Below are positions 17,420 to 25,549 of a stretch of DNA of 61,447 bases, in pieces. The notes under the pieces are model-generated. The model saw only the letters and a program-made list of their open reading frames with translations. It did no database searches and had not been told where the DNA came from. Source of the DNA: Candidatus Nanopelagicaceae bacterium (GTDB taxonomy: Bacteria; Actinomycetota; Actinomycetes; Nanopelagicales; Nanopelagicaceae); assembly GCA_018882735.1 (NCBI GenBank), contig VERH01000003.1, positions 1 through 61,447 on the forward strand. The letters are read 5' to 3'. Within the stretch, counting starts at the first letter, position 1, and each line of letters begins with the position of its first letter. The position numbers were made by a program, and so were the translations under genes.

Positions 17420-19345
17420 TCACCCTACTGTGATTGTCACAGTAGAGCCACGTTTAACCTTGCTACCGACCTTAGGAGCGATATTTGTAACAACTTTTGT
17501 CTTCTTATTGCCAACTTTCTTGACAACAACCTTTAACTCAAGATCTTTAAGCGCTGCGACTGCTTTAGCTTCAGTTAAAGCAAAGACATTTGGAATAAAA
17601 ACAAATTCAGTTCCCTTTGACACAATCAAAGTGATTGTGCTGCCTTTATCAGCCTCGCCCTTACCTGGGGTCTGGGAGACAACCGCTCCAGCAGGAAGAT
17701 CTTCGCTAAAGATGTATTGAGTCTTAACTTCAAACCCTGCTTCTACTAACTCATTAAGCGCTTGTTCGCCACTCTTTCCTTTGTATTCTCCTAATGAGAT
17801 CTGCTCAACTCCTTTGGAAACAAAGAGCGTTAGCGAGGTATCTCGCTTAACTCGCTCGCCACTTACAGGCGTAGTCCTAAGAATTAAACCCTTAGGCAAA
17901 TCACTTGAGAACTCTTCAACTATCTCACCAACAACTAACTTGTTTTCTTCTATCAATTCTTGCGCTACATCTGGTTTAAGCCCAACCAAATCGGGGATTA
18001 TGAAACGCTCTTTACCTTTAGAGACGATTACAGTAACCAAGCCTTCTGGGTCAACGCGGCCACCACCAGCAGGATCTGACTTTATGATCTTGCCTTCACC
18101 AACATCTTCACTAAATTCTTCAACGCCAACTTCTAAGCGCAATCCAAGATCAGATAACTCAGAGCGCGCATCTTTCACGGTAAAGCCAGCAAGAGAGGGC
18201 ACGACGACCTTTGAACCAGGTCCGGCCCAGACATACCAAGAGGTGAAGAGCAACGCCATTACGACTAGCGATGCAATCCGGCGATTCCGCTTAACTCTAG
18301 GAGAAACGGCACGTTTTGATTCTTTCGACTTCTGCTTCGCCATTGAACTCTCCTTTTCGCTCTCTGAGTTAACCTCGGTTTTATCTGAATTCTGGGTATT
18401 AGCCTTCTTTGCGCGTGGCTCTTTTTGACGCTCACGCACAGGTTGCTTAAGTGGCAAAGGTGGTAAATCCAACTCCAAACTCAATTGTCTCTTCTTTGGA
18501 TCCAATTTCTCAGAGAGCGTACGTAGCTCCTCCAAAAACAGAGCACCATCAGCAGGGCGCTTATCAGGATTCACATCAGTAGCCCGAAGGACTAGGGCGT
18601 CCAATTCAGGTGTAATCGCGCTATTTAATGTTGAGGGAGCAGGTACGCGATCATTTACATGCCTGATGGCAATTTGAACAGGATCCTCACCTTGGTAAGG
18701 CTTCTCTCCAGTCAATAGTTCAAATAGAACTATCCCAAGTGAGTACACATCACTTCGCGCATCAGCTATTCCTCGCTGAACTTGCTCAGGCGAGAGGTAA
18801 GAAACACTTCCAAGAATCACACTTGACTCGGCTGTCATGGTGCTTCCGAGTAGGGCTCCACGCGCTAACCCAAAGTCGGCAATCTTTATCCGGCCTTCTT
18901 TAGAAACCAAGATATTTTCTGGCTTGATATCTCTATGAACTATTCCAATTTTATGTGCAGCCGCTAAAGCGCTCGCTACGGGAATGATCAAGGGAATTGC
19001 ACGTTCTGGGGGAATCCGTCCCTGTTCATGTAAATAGTCGCGCAGGGTCGCGCCTTCAACTAACTCCATGACGATAAAGACACATGGTGTTCCACCTTGG
19101 TTCCATCCCTGGTCGAGCACCGCAACGATATTTGGATGTGAGAGCGAGGCTGCCGCCTTTGCCTCTCGGATAAATCGCTCTACAAACTTCTCATCTTGAG
19201 CGAGGTGGGGATGCATTATTTTTACTGCTACTTGTCGATCTAAGCGAAGATCTAGAGCGGCATAAATTGTGGCCATGCCCCCAGAAGCAACAACGCGATT
19301 TAACTTGTAACGACTATCTATAACTTCGCCAGTTAAATCAGACAC
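17420..19345 (-). CDS. PASTA-domain serine/threonine protein kinase (PknB-like)
   Basis: A membrane receptor kinase of the PknB/PrkC type, expected to sense peptidoglycan fragments and control wall growth and division. Order: Hanks kinase domain (about 10-275) with HRDIKPEN and DFGLARG, a charged Lys/Glu-rich linker, one membrane segment (about 353-372, VVMALLFTSWYVW), and four extracellular PASTA repeats to the C-terminus. In Actinobacteria pknB usually sits in the pbpA-rodA-stp operon; here it lies between a thiamine-salvage pair and nfo. GTG start at 19345; TAAAAT (19357-19352) lies 6 nt upstream and includes the stop of the preceding gene, a possible own promoter. Confidence 0.94.
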   Translation of the reverse strand: MSDLTGEVIDSRYKLNRVVASGGMATIYAALDLRLDRQVAVKIMHPHLAQDEKFVERFIREAKAAASLSHPNIVAVLDQGWNQGGTPCVFIVMELVEGATLRDYLHEQGRIPPERAIPLIIPVASALAAAHKIGIVHRDIKPENILVSKEGRIKIADFGLARGALLGSTMTAESSVILGSVSYLSPEQVQRGIADARSDVYSLGIVLFELLTGEKPYQGEDPVQIAIRHVNDRVPAPSTLNSAITPELDALVLRATDVNPDKRPADGALFLEELRTLSEKLDPKKRQLSLELDLPPLPLKQPVRERQKEPRAKKANTQNSDKTEVNSESEKESSMAKQKSKESKRAVSPRVKRNRRIASLVVMALLFTSWYVWAGPGSKVVVPSLAGFTVKDARSELSDLGLRLEVGVEEFSEDVGEGKIIKSDPAGGGRVDPEGLVTVIVSKGKERFIIPDLVGLKPDVAQELIEENKLVVGEIVEEFSSDLPKGLILRTTPVSGERVKRDTSLTLFVSKGVEQISLGEYKGKSGEQALNELVEAGFEVKTQYIFSEDLPAGAVVSQTPGKGEADKGSTITLIVSKGTEFVFIPNVFALTEAKAVAALKDLELKVVVKKVGNKKTKVVTNIAPKVGSKVKRGSTVTITVG

Positions 19346-19354
19346 AACCGAATT

Positions 19355-19942
19355 TTAGATGAAGAAGTTGCCATCCACTCGAATTGTGGCGCAATCCCGA
19401 GTGTTTTCGCTCTTGAAGTGCTCTTGCTCACGGATTTGCCAAATGCGCATCTCGGTTTCGAGGTAATCACCATCTCTTCGAAGGACTCTTTGTAGTCCTA
19501 CTTCCAGATCAATATCAATCCAGATCAATTCATCGGTAAATGCCCTAGTTGCTTTTTGTCCCGAACCAACTCCCTCTAAAATCAAAAGATTTGGAGCGGG
19601 ATGTGAGATCAATTCTCCAAATGACTTATTTAGCCAATCGTATTTTCGAAAACCAAGTGCCTTTCCCTGGGTAGCAGGAGTAAGTATTTGATTAACGAGC
19701 GTGCGAGTTAATTGTGAAGTAAGTGCATCCTCCCAACCGTTGTAAAGATCATCCATATGAACGGTTAGTACTGGGCCACCTTTATAGTTTTCCGAAATAC
19801 GACGTGCCAGAGTTGTTTTGCCCGAGCCCGCGGGACCGTCAATCGAGATCGCTCGACTAAATGGAGATTTACGCGCCTCGGCATTTAGCCGCTCCAAGAT
19901 CTCCTCGAGGGAAGTACTTGTTACTTTTTTATCTTCAGCCAT
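19355..19942 (-). CDS. P-loop small-molecule kinase (uridine-kinase-like), candidate thiamine-salvage kinase
   Basis: A 195-residue cytoplasmic P-loop kinase. Walker A is GPAGSGKT (36-43) and a later LILEGVGSG strand resembles uridine/pantothenate kinase-like proteins. I chose the ATG at 19942, 22 nt inside the end of pnuT, because the fold starts just after; a longer frame adds unrelated residues. Annotation pipelines would likely say uridine kinase-like. Its place directly behind a TPP-riboswitch-controlled PnuT makes phosphorylation of thiamine or a precursor, trapping it in the cell, an attractive role. That substrate is inference from context only. Confidence 0.82.
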   Translation of the reverse strand: MAEDKKVTSTSLEEILERLNAEARKSPFSRAISIDGPAGSGKTTLARRISENYKGGPVLTVHMDDLYNGWEDALTSQLTRTLVNQILTPATQGKALGFRKYDWLNKSFGELISHPAPNLLILEGVGSGQKATRAFTDELIWIDIDLEVGLQRVLRRDGDYLETEMRIWQIREQEHFKSENTRDCATIRVDGNFFI

Positions 19943-20490
19943 CTGAATAATCCATAGATAGCTACGAGAGCAAAGACTAAATATAAGAGTGCGGTGAAGT
20001 AAAACTCTTGCCGCGCGTAGTGCCAAGTTCCGAATAAGTTGATTAAAAACCATAGCGACCAGGTCTCATGGAATTGACGGACCATAATCAACTGGGTTAC
20101 GGCGCTTGCAACCAGAAGAAGTGAGTCGGGCCATGATGCAGCAGCGCCAATCTCTGCCAGCATGGGAGCGGCGATGAGCCATAGCGCTAGCGCTGCTAAA
20201 GACCAGATCATTCTCTCCTTTGTGGTCATATAACGCGGTTCAACTCCAGTTGGCTTCCAACCAAACCATCCCCAGATTGCAGCAGCTATAAAGATGAGTT
20301 GCAGAATCGCGCTGGCAAATAAATCAACGTTGTAGAAGAAGAGACCATAGAGCGAACTACTTAGAATCCACCAAGGCCAGGCCCATCGAGTGCCTCGAGC
20401 GCCCAAAGTCACTGCTGTTAATGAGGTTATTACGGAGGCAAATTCGAGGTATGAGACTTGATATTCCCAGGCTGTGAAAAATGTATTCAT
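19921..20490 (-). CDS. pnuT: PnuC-family transporter under TPP riboswitch, probable thiamine transporter PnuT
   Basis: A 189-residue membrane protein of the PnuC family, which moves vitamins by facilitated diffusion through seven helices. Aromatic-rich helices such as WAWPWWILSSSLYGLFF and IWGWFGWKP, and GTWHYARQEFYFTALLY near the end, match the family. PnuC proper carries nicotinamide riboside; PnuT members carry thiamine and are recognised by a TPP riboswitch upstream, as here. I chose the ATG at 20490, because 8 codons of possible upstream frame lie inside the riboswitch. A Shine-Dalgarno AAAGGGG ends 6 nt before it. The next gene overlaps its 3' end. Confidence 0.88.
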   Translation of the reverse strand: MNTFFTAWEYQVSYLEFASVITSLTAVTLGARGTRWAWPWWILSSSLYGLFFYNVDLFASAILQLIFIAAAIWGWFGWKPTGVEPRYMTTKERMIWSLAALALWLIAAPMLAEIGAAASWPDSLLLVASAVTQLIMVRQFHETWSLWFLINLFGTWHYARQEFYFTALLYLVFALVAIYGLFRWLKIKK

Positions 20491-20496
20491 GTTGAA

Positions 20497-20580
20497 CCCC
20501 TTTCCAATTCGCATTACCGAACTGGTGCGACGGTCGACCCGAAGGTCCTCTCAGCCAACTTTTGGCTCCCGATTGAAAAG
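20497..20580 (-). ncRNA. TPP (thiamine) riboswitch upstream of pnuT
   Basis: On the minus strand the leader has the conserved TPP elements in order: GGGAGCC, GGCTGAGAGG, then CGGTAATGCG closing the P4 region, then GGAAAGGGG. P1 can form between CUUUUC (20580-20575) and GAAAGG (20504-20499). The Shine-Dalgarno AAAGGGG of pnuT lies in the 3' strand of P1, so ligand-stabilised P1 would hide it and stop translation. A TATGCT -10 element at 20592-20587 predicts a start near 20580, the first base of P1. No separate terminator hairpin is seen. Confidence 0.9.
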
Positions 20581-20585
20581 AAGAT

Positions 20586-20592
20586 TAGCATA
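20586..20592. promoter_or_regulatory. Overlapping divergent -10 elements of pnuT and crtYc
   Basis: TAGCAT (20586-20591, plus) lies 5 nt before the crtYc GTG. TATGCT (20592-20587, minus) predicts transcription of the riboswitch from about 20580. The two hexamers overlap in five bases, so the carotenoid cyclase and thiamine-uptake transcripts would compete for one opening site. Prediction rests on position and the loose TANNNT consensus. Confidence 0.5.
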
Positions 20593-20596
20593 AGCC

Positions 20597-20929
20597 GTGC
20601 TCAAGTTCGCTTACTTTGCGATGTTGACCTTTACCTTTATCGGTTCCATCTGGCTTGAGGTCTTCTTAAAAGTTGGAGTATTGCGGAGATTGAAGCGCGC
20701 CCTGCTAAGTATTTTGCCAGTTTCCATTATTTTTCTGATTTGGGACTACTACGCGGTCGCTCAAGGGCATTGGTGGTTTGACGAAAAACAAGTTGTTGGA
20801 ATTTTCGGACCGAAGGGCGTGCCGCTTGAGGAGTTCCTCTTCTTTATAGTAGTTCCGCTTGCCGCATTACTAACTATTGAGGCCGTCAGAACGCAGAAAC
20901 CACATTGGAAATTTGGTGACGAGAAGTGA
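20597..20929 (+). CDS. crtYc: Lycopene beta-cyclase subunit CrtYc
   Basis: First half of the heterodimeric membrane lycopene cyclase of Actinobacteria. About three hydrophobic segments in 110 residues, with FDEKQVVGIFGPKGVPLEE, the PxE(E) motif typical of these cyclase domains. The start is GTG at 20597 (TAGCAT 5 nt upstream). The stop overlaps the crtYd GTG as GTGA. Acts with CrtYd to close beta rings on lycopene in the cytoplasmic membrane. Confidence 0.9.
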   Translation: MLKFAYFAMLTFTFIGSIWLEVFLKVGVLRRLKRALLSILPVSIIFLIWDYYAVAQGHWWFDEKQVVGIFGPKGVPLEEFLFFIVVPLAALLTIEAVRTQKPHWKFGDEK

Positions 20930-21231
20930 CCTATACACAACTAGCGATACTGAGTGTTCTGGTGGTAATTGTTATTGATAGATATTTCCTTAAGACTCGA
21001 TTGCTCGAGAAGAAGGCCTATTGGACTGCATACGCGATTATCATCTTCTTCCAGCTACTCACAAATTGGTGGTTAACCTCGCGCAAAATCCTAAGCTATA
21101 GTGAAGAAGTAATTATTGGATGGCGGATTGCGTCAGCGCCAGTAGAGGATTTGTTCTTTGGTTTCTCAATGGTAACTCTGACTATGTCGCTCTGGATTTT
21201 CTGGGGGCGTAAAGGAATTCAGCGCGACTAG
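20926..21231 (+). CDS. crtYd: Lycopene beta-cyclase subunit CrtYd
   Basis: Second half of the heterodimeric lycopene cyclase; 101 residues with about three membrane segments and the matching motif SAPVEDLFFGFSMV (PxEx2FF). GTG start overlapping the crtYc stop, so stoichiometric expression is likely. Its TAG shares the palindrome CTAG (21228-21231) with the stop of the convergent crtB. Confidence 0.9.
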   Translation: MTYTQLAILSVLVVIVIDRYFLKTRLLEKKAYWTAYAIIIFFQLLTNWWLTSRKILSYSEEVIIGWRIASAPVEDLFFGFSMVTLTMSLWIFWGRKGIQRD

Positions 21232-22136
21232 CGGGCGCTTATCGCTCTAATCCAAGCGGGTAGAGCAACACTGATTCTTCTTAGCGTTGATGTCTTTGCT
21301 CGATACTTAAAGACCTCATAATTGATCTTTTCCACTTCATCAACAATTCCGCAATAAAGCTCACTCGCCGCTTGGATACACGGCCGTGATTCAGGGGAAA
21401 GCAACGCGATACCTTCATCAGACTCTCGCTTAAGCCTTTGAACTCGATCAATCTGAAACTTCAACGCAGCAATAATCTCTGGGGTGAGAATCCTCCGCTC
21501 CAACATGGCCCGGTTGACACCAAATTCAGCTAACTCGCGACTGGGGAGATATATACGACCTCGATCGAGATCCTCGTTAACATCTCTAATAAAGTTTGCT
21601 AACTGGAAGGCAATACCTAACTTTTCCGCCGCTTGATTTGCCGCTTCCCTTTGACCCGGGAGAGTGCCAAGGATTGGGACCATTTGAAGTCCAATCACCG
21701 CGGCTGATCCATAGACATATTCCATTAGATCATCAAAAGTTTCATATTCAGTCTTATAAAGATCCATGGCCATTGAGTGCAAAAAAGCCTCGAAGTAAGA
21801 AATCGGAAGATCAAATCGATGGACAGTATCTACTAGAGCCCTGCCGATGTGATCATCGCTTCTTCCGGCTTTAATATCTTGAAGTAATTGAAAGCTCCAT
21901 CGCTCTAGCTCTTCACGCTTTTCATGAGGAGAGAGTTTTGAATCTAAATCATCAACGATTTCGTCAGCGTATCTTGCAAAGCCATAGAGAGCATGAACAA
22001 AGGGCCGCTTACTCTTAGGAAGTAGTTGAGTGGCTAGAAAGTAAGTCTTTCCATGTTGTGAATTGAGGCGCTTGCACTCTAAGTAGGATTGACGCAGGTT
22101 TTCATCTTTAATGCCTGCTGCTTTTAACTCATCCAT
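21228..22136 (-). CDS. crtB: Phytoene synthase
   Basis: Condenses two geranylgeranyl diphosphates to phytoene. A 302-residue squalene/phytoene synthase family protein with the two aspartate-rich metal motifs: ARYADEIVDD in the first third and FIRDVNEDLDRGRIYLP in the middle. ATG at 22136, overlapping crtI by 8 bp, as last gene of crtE-crtI-crtB. The preferred C40 substrate is inferred from crtE and crtI being in the same unit. Confidence 0.95.
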   Translation of the reverse strand: MDELKAAGIKDENLRQSYLECKRLNSQHGKTYFLATQLLPKSKRPFVHALYGFARYADEIVDDLDSKLSPHEKREELERWSFQLLQDIKAGRSDDHIGRALVDTVHRFDLPISYFEAFLHSMAMDLYKTEYETFDDLMEYVYGSAAVIGLQMVPILGTLPGQREAANQAAEKLGIAFQLANFIRDVNEDLDRGRIYLPSRELAEFGVNRAMLERRILTPEIIAALKFQIDRVQRLKRESDEGIALLSPESRPCIQAASELYCGIVDEVEKINYEVFKYRAKTSTLRRISVALPAWIRAISAR

Positions 22137-23607
22137 TTCCAGTTATTCGCTCTGCAGCTAACTTTCCTGAGATTAGAACCATCGGAACACCCACTCCAGG
22201 CTGTGTTCCACTTCCGGCGAAGACGACATTCTCAAAGCCTTTAGCCATATTCCCGGGCCTAAATGGACCGGTTTGGAAAAAGGTGTGCGCACTCGCAAAA
22301 GGCGCTCCCATTTCATGTCCCATTGCCTGCCACTCAAGAGGCGTGGTCAGATGTTCAACTTCTATGGAATCACCAAAGCCGGTATATCCGCGTGACTCCA
22401 TCACTCGAACCATCTCATCTCGATAACGAGGCGCTTCACGCTTCCAATCAATGTCAGCGCTTAAATTCGGAGTAGGAAAGAGGACGTAATAGCTCTCTTT
22501 TCCTTTCGGCGCTAGTTGTGGATCATCGTGAGATGGAACTGTGACCAGCAAACTTGGATCAGTCATTAGCTTTTTCTCATCAATCAATTCTTCAAATACT
22601 CCATCCCAGGAGTCACCAAAGTGAATATTGTGATGTGCAATATGGTCGTATCGCTTGCTTGAGCCAGCAAGTAGAACCGCGCAAGAAGGGGAGTAATTCA
22701 ATCGTTGTACTCGTCGAGGAGTCTTGTTTAGGAGATCTCGATATGCAACTGGAAGGTCTGGGCTCAAAATTATGGCATCACAAGAATAGCGGGAGCCATC
22801 TTCGGTAATTGCAGAAGTGACGCGCGCGCCACTCTTTTCAAGTTCTGTTACCTTCGAGTTGTAATGAATCTTTACTCCATGTTTGGTCGCAGCTCCGGCA
22901 AGCGCTCGAGGTAGAGCATGCATTCCACCCTTCGGGAAGAAGACACCGTTTACTGAATCCATGTATGCAATCACCGCATAGATTGCGAGCGCTTGCTGTG
23001 GGGATACCCCGGCATACATTGCTTGGAATGAGTAGACCCGTTGAGTTCTTGGATCCTTTAGGAATTGTGAGACTTTAGGTGCGAGTTTGCGGAACCCACC
23101 TATTGCAATCAAGCGCGCGAGATTGGGAGTTAGGAGATTAAATGGAGTATCAATGTTCTTATCAATGAAATCGTTCATCTCATACTTATAAAGCTTGGTT
23201 ACAAAGTCCACATACCTTCGATAGCCATTAGCCTCATCGCCACCAATTACCTGGGCGATTTCATCTTCCATCTTGGATGTATCGGCGTGAACATTAAGGA
23301 TGCTGCCATCTGAATAAAAAGCTCTATATAACGGTGAGAGTGGCATTAACTCGAGCCAATCTTCCAATCGTTCACCCACACAATTCAGCGCATCTTCTAT
23401 GAGTGAAGGCATAGTTAAAACAGTTGGACCGGTATCGAAGGAGTATCCCTCTTTCTTTAACAATCCATTGCGGCCACCGGGAACCGACTCGCGTTCCAGA
23501 ATTGTTACTTCATGTCCGGCTCCTGCCAATCGCAGCGCAGCGCTAAGCCCAGAGAGTCCGGCGCCGACAATTACAACTCGATCGCGCTTGCCTTTCACTC
23601 TACGCAT
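22129..23607 (-). CDS. crtI: Phytoene desaturase
   Basis: FAD-dependent desaturase that converts phytoene to lycopene. The N-terminal dinucleotide-binding motif is VIVGAGLSGLSAALRLAGAG, followed by GGRNG; the C-terminus carries GSGTQPGVGVPMVLISG, typical of CrtI. Length (492) is normal. ATG at 23607 lies 7 bp after the crtE stop. Membrane-associated. A second CrtI-family protein at 26159-27670 is more diverged and probably acts later in the pathway. Confidence 0.94.
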   Translation of the reverse strand: MRRVKGKRDRVVIVGAGLSGLSAALRLAGAGHEVTILERESVPGGRNGLLKKEGYSFDTGPTVLTMPSLIEDALNCVGERLEDWLELMPLSPLYRAFYSDGSILNVHADTSKMEDEIAQVIGGDEANGYRRYVDFVTKLYKYEMNDFIDKNIDTPFNLLTPNLARLIAIGGFRKLAPKVSQFLKDPRTQRVYSFQAMYAGVSPQQALAIYAVIAYMDSVNGVFFPKGGMHALPRALAGAATKHGVKIHYNSKVTELEKSGARVTSAITEDGSRYSCDAIILSPDLPVAYRDLLNKTPRRVQRLNYSPSCAVLLAGSSKRYDHIAHHNIHFGDSWDGVFEELIDEKKLMTDPSLLVTVPSHDDPQLAPKGKESYYVLFPTPNLSADIDWKREAPRYRDEMVRVMESRGYTGFGDSIEVEHLTTPLEWQAMGHEMGAPFASAHTFFQTGPFRPGNMAKGFENVVFAGSGTQPGVGVPMVLISGKLAAERITGNG

Positions 23608-23614
23608 TTAAATT

Positions 23615-24679
23615 TCAACTCTTTCTTTTGGTAGCAGCAAGAGCCATATCTTCAAGGCACTTTGCAATGTTGATGTCCATTTCTGGATGCTCGAGGGCGG
23701 AAAGAGATTGATTTAACAGCTGTTCAATCAACTCTTCACATTCAGCGAGCGCACCCGAATCCTCTATCAATCCTTGGATTTCTGCGACTTGAAATGAGTT
23801 GAGAGTTGAGTCACCTAGAGAGCGTTCTATTCTCTCCCGAACATTCGAATCCGAACGCTCAGCAGTCATCGCTATCAATACCGTCCGCTTGCCCTCACGA
23901 ATGTCGTCGCCGGAAGGCTTTCCAGTTACCTTGGAATCACCAAATACTCCAAGGATGTCATCCCGCAGTTGGAAGGCTTCACCCAAGGGAAGACCAAAGT
24001 CAGATAGAGATTGCTGTAACGATTCACTTGCTCCAGCGAGCGCTGCGCCGAAACGAAGCGGTCGCTCTATTGAGTATCTTCCGGATTTGTAGCGAGCAAT
24101 CTTCCTTGAGCGATTTAAATCTGATTTACCGAGCGCACCTTCTAAGACATCTAAGTATTGGCCCGCCATCAACTCAGCTCGCATCTCATGAAAAATCGGA
24201 ATAGCTCGCTTTACTTGGAGCTCAGTTATTCCAGATTCGCTTATCATCTGATCACTCCATGCCAACGCTAAGTCGCCAAAAAGAATGGCGGCAGCTTGAC
24301 CGAATCTCTCAGAATTGCCGGAATAACCAGACTGGCTATGAAGCCCTTCGAATCTCTTATGTAGTGCGGGCTTGTTCCTGCGCGAGTCAGAGCCATCCAT
24401 GACATCATCGTGAATCAACGCGCAAACATGCACTAGTTCTAGAGCTGAACAGGCTTTGAGAACTTGCGGCGAAGGGGTTGCACCTGCAGCAAGAAATCCA
24501 AGATAAGCAAAGATGGGTCGAAATCTCTTTCCGCCATCTAAGACATACTCAGATAGCGCTTCGGCTACCGGATTTAGATGAGCATCAATAGCCATTAGTT
24601 CGGATGCTCTACTCCGGGTAAATGAATCCAATTCGCCATCAATAGCGCTACGAATCTCTGAGATTCCTGGCAAAACCAC
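23615..24679 (-). CDS. crtE: Geranylgeranyl diphosphate synthase (polyprenyl synthetase)
   Basis: Trans-isoprenyl diphosphate synthase supplying C20 units to phytoene synthase. The first aspartate-rich motif is HDDVMDGSDSRR and the second is LRDDILGVFGD; length (354) is typical. Start is GTG at 24679-24677. A TACCGT -10 element (24691-24686) is 6 nt before it, suggesting a leaderless transcript crtE-crtI-crtB. Divergent from metF with a 24-bp gap. C20 product length is inferred from the operon. Confidence 0.93.
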   Translation of the reverse strand: MVLPGISEIRSAIDGELDSFTRSRASELMAIDAHLNPVAEALSEYVLDGGKRFRPIFAYLGFLAAGATPSPQVLKACSALELVHVCALIHDDVMDGSDSRRNKPALHKRFEGLHSQSGYSGNSERFGQAAAILFGDLALAWSDQMISESGITELQVKRAIPIFHEMRAELMAGQYLDVLEGALGKSDLNRSRKIARYKSGRYSIERPLRFGAALAGASESLQQSLSDFGLPLGEAFQLRDDILGVFGDSKVTGKPSGDDIREGKRTVLIAMTAERSDSNVRERIERSLGDSTLNSFQVAEIQGLIEDSGALAECEELIEQLLNQSLSALEHPEMDINIAKCLEDMALAATKRKS

Positions 24680-24685
24680 AGCGCA

Positions 24686-24695
24686 ACGGTACCCT
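24686..24695. promoter_or_regulatory. Interlocked divergent -10 elements of crtE and metF
   Basis: Around the GGTACC palindrome, TACCCT (24690-24695, plus) is 8 nt before the metF ATG and TACCGT (24691-24686, minus) is 6 nt before the crtE GTG. They share the T-A at 24690-24691, the same geometry as glgA/glgC. Only 24 bp lie between the two start codons and no Shine-Dalgarno is present for either gene. Confidence 0.55.
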
Positions 24696-24703
24696 CAACC
24701 CGT

Positions 24704-25549
24704 ATGCCGAGCACTCCATCTTTCTCAGTCGAATTCTTTCCGCCAAAAGATTTGGCAGGAGAGGCGCGCCTCTGGGCGTCACTAGATGCGCTCGCTCCTT
24801 ATAAACCTGACTTCGTCTCGGTGACTTACGGAGCAGGCGGAAGCACTCGGGATCGCACGATAAGAATCACTAGCGAGATTACAAAGCGAACCGGGCTTCC
24901 AACAGTTGCGCATCTAACTTGCGTGGGTTCCACCGAAGAAGAATTACGAGAAACATTGAAAAATTATGGCAGCGCCGGAATCACTTCGGTCCTTGCATTG
25001 CGAGGAGATCCCGAAGGCGGTCCTGCATCTAAGTGGCAGAGTACGGCCGGGGGATTAGATCATGCTGATCAACTCGTATCACTTGCTCGCGAACTAGGTT
25101 TTGAAGTTGGAGTTGCGGCATTTCCAGATAAGCATCCAGCTTCAAGTGACCTAAATCAAGATATCGAAGTGCTACTAGAGAAAGAGCGAAGAGGAGCAAG
25201 CTTTGCCACAACGCAATTCTTCTTCGGCATTGAAAAGTATTTAGAACTCAAAGAGCGTCTTCGAGCAAGGAATTCAAAACTTCCATTGATTGCTGGAATT
25301 CTTCCAATCACCAATGTCAAACAATTGGAGCGGATGGCACTTTTGAGTGGTACTCCAATCCCACAAGAAGTCTCATCTCGAATAAACCAACTTGAACCTA
25401 GCCCTGAATTGGTCAAAGCCGAGGGTGTTGCAATTGCTGCTGAGCTTGCTCAAGCTTTGATTGCTGCGGGCGCTCCTGGGATTCACTTCTACACCATGAA
25501 CTCTGCTGATTCGACAATTGAAATTGTAAAACGTGTGGGCCTTCGATGA
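24704..25549 (+). CDS. metF: Methylenetetrahydrofolate reductase
   Basis: FAD enzyme reducing 5,10-methylene-THF to 5-methyl-THF for methionine synthesis. Family landmarks: SVEFFPPK at the start, VSVTYGAGGSTRDRT, ALRGDPEGG and GAPGIHFYTMN near the end. Length (281) is typical of the bacterial single-domain enzyme. ATG at 24704, probably leaderless. Its stop overlaps the next gene as ATGA, so the CDP-alcohol phosphotransferase is co-expressed. Confidence 0.95.
   Translation: MPSTPSFSVEFFPPKDLAGEARLWASLDALAPYKPDFVSVTYGAGGSTRDRTIRITSEITKRTGLPTVAHLTCVGSTEEELRETLKNYGSAGITSVLALRGDPEGGPASKWQSTAGGLDHADQLVSLARELGFEVGVAAFPDKHPASSDLNQDIEVLLEKERRGASFATTQFFFGIEKYLELKERLRARNSKLPLIAGILPITNVKQLERMALLSGTPIPQEVSSRINQLEPSPELVKAEGVAIAAELAQALIAAGAPGIHFYTMNSADSTIEIVKRVGLR

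Noticed and set aside
17781-18428. 215-codon open frame antisense to pknB
   Set aside because: Shadow of the PASTA region; composition is dominated by Ser, Thr and Pro from reversed codons.
19921-20490. Nicotinamide-riboside transporter PnuC
   Set aside because: The upstream TPP riboswitch and absence of NAD genes favour the thiamine-specific PnuT branch.
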